Source of the DNA: Pseudoips prasinana | Lineage: Eukaryota > Arthropoda > Insecta > Lepidoptera > Nolidae | Direction of reading: 5' to 3' | NCBI GenBank assembly: GCA_951640165.1 | Contig: OX621264.1 | Location: 129,001 to 193,000, forward strand | Length of the DNA: 64,000 nucleotides | In this document: piece after piece, positions 59,412 to 64,000 of the stretch | How positions within the stretch are numbered: position 1 is the stretch's first letter | Layout of the letters: every line of letters starts with the position of its first letter | The notes under the pieces: model-generated | What the model saw: only the letters and a program-made list of their open reading frames with translations | The model's database searches: none | What the model was told of the DNA's origin: nothing | Made by a program: the position numbers and the translations under genes

Positions 59412-59737
59412 TAAACAATAAAATTTAACTTACATAAACATACAATTTTTACGGTAAAGAGTAGTTCGACATTTTGACATTACAATTTTTGTAGGATCTC
59501 TTTGGTAGTTTCGAATGAATGAAGATTGCAAAATTTACAAAGAGAAGGCAGTTCTTTAATCAAATTTTGTTTGATATTCTGTTCATGTGTAATGTATTGT
59601 GTTAAAAGTTCTAATGTGGCCTTAAGTTATTTCCTACCAACAAAATATGGGTCAGGTAGCGCGACAATGAAAAAACATTTTTATTTTTATTAAGATTGCT
59701 CGTTTCGGATCGATCGCATTCGAATATTTTTATATTA
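59412..59737. other. Non-coding sequence
   Basis: No feature supported. Confidence 0.4.
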
Positions 59738-60830
59738 TTCATTTGGTAGGCAATCGGCAAAAACGCAAACTTCAAGAACAGCTTAAGGGATTGTGACTTA
59801 AACCACTTTTTTTTTATTTATAACGCTTTTAGGTGTTTTGGAGATTTTTGAGATGGGAAAAAAACAGTATAAATTTGTACATACATTGTTTATGTACGCA
59901 CATAGGAACACCTGCATGTTAAAGTTTTTTAAGTGGGTTAAAGCCATTGACCTCGCAACACTGTTGCCGTTACCAAAACCACGTAATTATTCAAGTTTTC
60001 CTTTCTGTGGGCACTCCCGGATTGCCACTGTCCTCTATTATTCAGCACTTGGGTATTGACACAAACTGGTGCTTGTCAGGCTCACCAATCACAAGTCCGT
60101 CCGAGCGGTCTGTCTCATTACATATTGTACTAGCTGTGCCCGCAACTTCGTCCGCGTGTTAATTAGTTTATTTCGTTTTTTTGTAAAATAAAAGACTATT
60201 TCTAAAATAAAAGTAGCCTAAGTTACTACTTATGACATCAGTTACCTGCCAATAAAAGTCTCGTCAAAATCGGTCCAGCCATTTCAGAGATTAGCCGGAA
60301 CAAACAGACAGACAGACAGACAAAAATTATAAAAAAAAATATTTTGGTGTATGTACCGTATATATAATTATATTCATATTAATGTAGTTAAAACCGGTTA
60401 TTTCAATATTACAAACAGACCCTCCAATTTTATTTATTTGTATACATTTGGTAGGCAATCGGCAAAAACGCAAACTTCAAGAAAAGCTCAAGGGATTGTG
60501 AGTTAAACCACTTTTTGTTCATTTATAACGCTTTTAGGTGTTTTGGAGATTTTTGAGATGGGAAAAAAACAGTATAAATTTGTACTTACATACATTGTTT
60601 ATGTACGGACATAAGTACAAGGAAAGAAAGCCATTGACCTCGCAACACTGTTGCCGTTAAAGTCACACCACGTAATTGTTCAAGTTTTCCCTTCTGTGGG
60701 CACTCCCGGAGTGCCACTTTTGTCTATTATTCAGCACTTGGGTATTGACACAAACTGGTGCTTGTCAGGCTCACCAATCACAAGTCCATCCGAGAGTTCT
60801 GTGTCAAAGCACATTATCTCTCTTCCTCAT
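59738..60830 (+). repeat. Direct duplication of about 390 bp, with a Helitron-like element at the junction
   Basis: CATTTGGTAGGCAATCGGCA starts both 59738 and about 60444; the two units stay closely similar through GGTGCTTGTCAGGCTCACCA and end near 60129 and 60830. Unit 2 has small indels. The element 60130-60446 lies exactly between the units. Overlapping short ORFs have no motif. Confidence 0.7.
60130..60446 (-). mobile_element. Helitron-like element, CGCGGACGAAGTCGCGGG family, copy 3
   Basis: Same family as 43296-43607 and 45652-45962. The 5' end reads ATG TATACAAATAAATAAA instead of ATC, one substitution off the family start. CTAG end at 60130-60133. Confidence 0.65.
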
Positions 60831-61145
60831 CCTAGTTGTATGTATATGTATGTGAATATAGATATTTATCTTTGTATTTTATAAGTATTTATGTATATTA
60901 GCATGCAGTGTATGTATATATGTATTACTAGAAACTACACACGCTACGTTATATTTCTTTTAATGTCTCCTCTCGTGGTTCTGCTGGAAGAAATTTCATT
61001 GAAATAAGCAGTACCTTTGTACATGTTATTTTCTTTAAAAATTTATTTTCTGTATTCCTTTTCCGTGTGTACATTAATGGTTAAATAAAAAATAAAAAAA
61101 TTATATTGTATTATTACGTTGTGTGATTCTTGATCAAATAACAAG
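60831..61145. other. Non-coding sequence
   Basis: No feature supported; the right edge is the 5' truncation point of the next LINE. Confidence 0.4.
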
Positions 61146-62555
61146 GCATGACTCTTTGATTTAAATTTATTAAAATCATATCTCTCTAATAGATCACAAG
61201 TGACTACAATTTGCAGAATAAATACATGTACTAAACAGGAGGAAACATGTCAATCTACATCACGAATGGTCACATATGGCGTACCACAGGGCAGCATTTT
61301 AGGCCCGTTATTGTTCATAATTTATATAAACGATTTGCCTAAATGCACCAGTCATCCAATGACCTTATTTACAGATGACAGTGCTGTATCCATTCAGTGT
61401 AAAAGGCCAGAACAATATCAAGATGACATTAACGACTGTCTTTCCTCAATCATTCGCTGGTTAGATAACAATAATTTAAAAATTAATCTTTCTAAAACTC
61501 AAGTCATGCATTACAGTCAAAGGCCTCAGCTACATGAAGTCATTAATGTCTGCTATCAAAATCAAATTATAAAGGAAGTAGTCTCAACAAAATTTTTAGG
61601 CTTGCATATTGATAGACAGTTGAATTGGAAAGATCATGTTGCCGAACTATGTAAAAAGATAAGCAGTTGCGCCTATGCCCTTTATAAATTATCCGCGTTA
61701 GTTAATATTGATGCTATACTTACAGCCTATCATGGCCTAGCTTCTTCAAATCTGCGATATGGCATAATTTTCTGGGGGATTTCGACTAATAGTGTAGTGA
61801 TTTTCAAGGCACAAAAGCGTTGCATAAGATCGATGTTTGGTCTTCAACCTACAGATAGTTGCAAACCATACTTTATCAAATATAACCTACTGACACTTCC
61901 GTCTCTATATATACTGGAAGTTGCAATCTTTGTACACAAGAACCCTCCATTATTTCCTCGCATATCAGACGTTGTCAAGCGAAATCGGCGTAATAATAAT
62001 AGGTTGTGTATGCACATTGCAAAAACTAATCTGATGACTAAAAGTCTTCTATGCATGGCTCCAAAAATATTTAATAAAATACCCCATCTTATAAAGCTTT
62101 ACAATACAGAACTATTCAAAAATAAATTGAAATCTATTTTGTTAAAAAAGTGTTATTATAATGTCCAGGATTTTTTAAATGATAATAATTTTGTATAGAA
62201 TAATTCGACAGTTTACATGCTACATCTGATCTGGAATAACTTAGGTGATGACATTTTATATTTTCTCATTTATTTTTCTAATATATTGTATAATTATTGT
62301 AATTTTATCTGACGACATTTGTAAGTTATTATAGGAAATTTTAATCTTTTTAGTTTACCACTTGTTGACATGTTTTTTTTAATGTAATTAATGTAGTGTA
62401 ATTTGTAATTAATGTAATGTAATGTAATTTTAGTGTCACTTTTGTTAACCAAACGATTCATACGCCTCACAGGCAGATTTTGGTGATTCATTTTATATTA
62501 ACCATACGACCATGTAATACCCAAAATGTAATGAATAATAAATGAAAATGAAAAA
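61146..62555 (+). mobile_element. 5'-truncated CR1/jockey-like LINE
   Basis: It starts inside reverse transcriptase (LFDLNLLKSYLSNRSQV, before motif B) and ends in an AATAAATGAAAATGAAAAAAA tail (about 62535-62555). One open frame of 333 codons covers the C-terminal half. Confidence 0.8.
61200..62198 (+). pseudogene. LINE reverse transcriptase C-terminal half, altered catalytic box
   Basis: VTYGVPQGSILGPLLFIIYI is motif B. The catalytic box reads LFTDDSAVSIQ where FADD is usual, so the first variable Ala is Thr; both Asp remain. Then FLGLHIDRQLNWKDHV, YGIIFWGIS, QKRCIRSMFGLQPTDSC and FNKIPHLIKLYNTELF follow, the same order as in ORF2 at 19726-22644. The 5' half (endonuclease, fingers) is absent, so the open frame is not a functional enzyme. 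Confidence 0.8.
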
Positions 62556-62680
62556 AACATACATTTTAAAAGTTCAATACTACAAACTGGGAGACACTGA
62601 GCGAGTGGCGAATGCAGAAGAATCTCAACAAGCGACCATCCCGTAAGGGCGCCCGACTAGGGGCTCGGGCCAAGTTCGAG
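62556..62680. other. Left flank of the minisatellite
   Basis: A short AT-rich then GC-richer stretch (GGGCGCCCGACTAGGGGCTC) leads into the array. No feature is certain. Confidence 0.4.
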
Positions 62681-64000
62681 ACATGGCTCATGACTCAGAA
62701 TTCTATAAAGAGGGTGTGATTGCTGGCGTGGACTACAGGCACAACATGGCTCAGGACTCAGAATTCTATAAAGAGGGTGTGATTGCTGGCGTGGACTACA
62801 GGCACAACATGGCTCAGGACTAGGAATTCTATAAAGAGGGTGTGATTGCTGGCGTGGACTACAGGCACAACATGGCTCAGGACTAGGAATTCTATAAAGA
62901 GGGTGTGATTGCTGGCGTGGACTACAGGCACAACATGGCTCAGGACTAGGAATTCTATAAAGAGGGTGTGATTGCTGGCGTGGACTACAGGCACAACATG
63001 GCTCAGGACTCAGAATTCTATAAAGAGGGTGTGATTGCTGGCGTGGACTACAGGCACAACATGGCTCAGGACTCAGAATTCTATAAAGAGGGTGTGATTG
63101 CTGGCGTGGACTACAGGCACAACATGGCTCAGGACTAGGAATTCTATAAAGAGGGTGTGATTGCTGGCGTGGACTACAGGCACAACATGGCTCAGGACTC
63201 AGAATTCTATAAAGAGGGTGTGATTGCTGGCGTGGACTACAGGCACAACATGGCTCAGGACTCAGAATTCTATAAAGAGGGTGTGATTGCTGGCGTGGAC
63301 TACAGGCACAACATGGCTCAGGACTAGGAATTCTATAAAGAGGGTGTGATTGCTGGCGTGGACTACAGGCACAACACGGCTCAGGACTAGGAATTCTATA
63401 AAGAGGGTGTGATTGCTGGCGTGGACTACAGGCACAACATGGCTCAGGACTAGGAATTCTATAAAGAGGGTGTGATTGCTGGCGTGGACTACAGGCACAA
63501 CATGGCTCAGGACTCAGAATTCTATAAAGAGGGTGTGATTGCTGGCGTGGACTACAGGCACAACATGGCTCAGGACTAGGAATTCTATAAAGAGGGTGTG
63601 ATTGCTGGCGTGGACTACAGGCACAACATGGCTCAGGACTAGGAATTCTATAAAGAGGGTGTGATTGCTGGCGTGGACTACAGGCACAACATGGCTCAGG
63701 ACTAGGAATTCTATAAAGAGGGTGTGATTGCTGGCGTGCACTACAGGCACAACATGGCTCAGGACTAGGAATTCTATAAAGAGGGTGTGATTGCTGGCGT
63801 GGACTACAGGCACAACATGGCTCAGGACTAGGAATTCTATAAAGAGGGTGTGATTGCTGGCGTGGACTACAGGCACAACATGGCTCAGGACTAGGAATTC
63901 TATAAAGAGGGTGTGATTGCTGGCGTGGACTACAGGCACAACATGGCTCAGGACTAGGAATTCTATAAAGAGGGTGTGATTGCTGGCGTGGACTACAGGC
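62681..64000. repeat. 63-bp minisatellite, about 21 units, running off the window
   Basis: The unit is 63 bp (ACATGGCTCAGGACT, then AG or CA variant, GAATTCTATAAAGAG, GGTGTGATTGCTGGCGTGGA, CTACAGGCACA). Units start at 62681 and every 63 bp to 63941. Identity between units is nearly complete. One site is polymorphic (TAG or TCA); units 1, 2, 6, 7, 9, 10 and 14 carry TCA. Rare variants: CATGACT in unit 1, ACACGG in unit 12 and GTGCAC in unit 17. The array continues past position 64000. The ORFs found on the minus strand are a by-product of the 3n unit length. Confidence 0.95.

Noticed and set aside
62758..63939. Minus-strand repeat-protein genes (VVHASNHTLFIEF units)
   Set aside because: They are frames through a 63-bp minisatellite; only units with the TAG variant are open, and there is no start or splice context.
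62681..64000. CRISPR-like array
   Set aside because: Units are identical end to end with no variable spacers, and the genome is eukaryotic.

Overview
The window looks like a moth or butterfly (Lepidoptera) chromosome, not a prokaryotic one. The evidence is split genes with GT/AG introns, tRNA-headed SINEs, a 5S rRNA-headed SINE, non-LTR retrotransposons of RTE, jockey/CR1-like and R1-like type, short Helitron-like elements, Tc1/mariner and hAT elements. Almost the whole 64 kb is accessory DNA. The species cannot be named from the sequence alone.

Host genes. Two related trypsin-fold genes face each other tail to tail. Gene A (+, exons between 5638 and 15736) can be assembled as six phase-compatible exons of 253 codons. 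Gene B (-, exons at 52831-52951, 43048-43158 and 42047-42214) shows only its last three exons; the rest should lie beyond the right edge. Gene A lacks the catalytic His, Asp and Ser, and gene B lacks the Ser region, so both read as serine protease homologs (pseudoproteases). A third host-derived sequence, missed by simple ORF calling, is the 3' end of a short-chain dehydrogenase (9063-9359, minus) broken by a stop, sitting in gene A's first intron.

Mobile DNA, left to right. 1.4-5.1 kb: a jockey/CR1-like LINE fragment, repeats and hairpins. 5.9-15 kb (introns of gene A): a Helitron-like element, SINEs, a foldback, LINE pieces and a MITE. 16.7-28.8 kb: a nearly solid minus-strand LINE block (RTE; a long two-ORF LINE carrying a nested intact Tc1; a second RTE; a decayed jockey). 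29.3-36.3 kb: a foldback, a rearranged 5S-SINE, tRNA-SINEs and a broken second Tc1-type transposase. 36.3-41 kb: an RTE and a second Tc1 copy inside a LINE end. 42-53 kb (gene B introns): Helitron-like elements, a MITE, a 2.3-kb DNA transposon with 8-bp target duplication and a protein I cannot place in a superfamily, and a nested stack (SINE interrupted by hAT, itself interrupted by an R1-like LINE and a repeat). 53-62.6 kb: LINEs, including one with a PHD-finger ORF1. 62.68 kb to the end: a 63-bp minisatellite.

Only the two Tc1 transposase ORFs and the two ORFs of the long LINE appear uninterrupted; nearly every other element has stops, frameshifts or truncations. All calls are by eye; family names rest on motifs and on memory of the families, not on a search.
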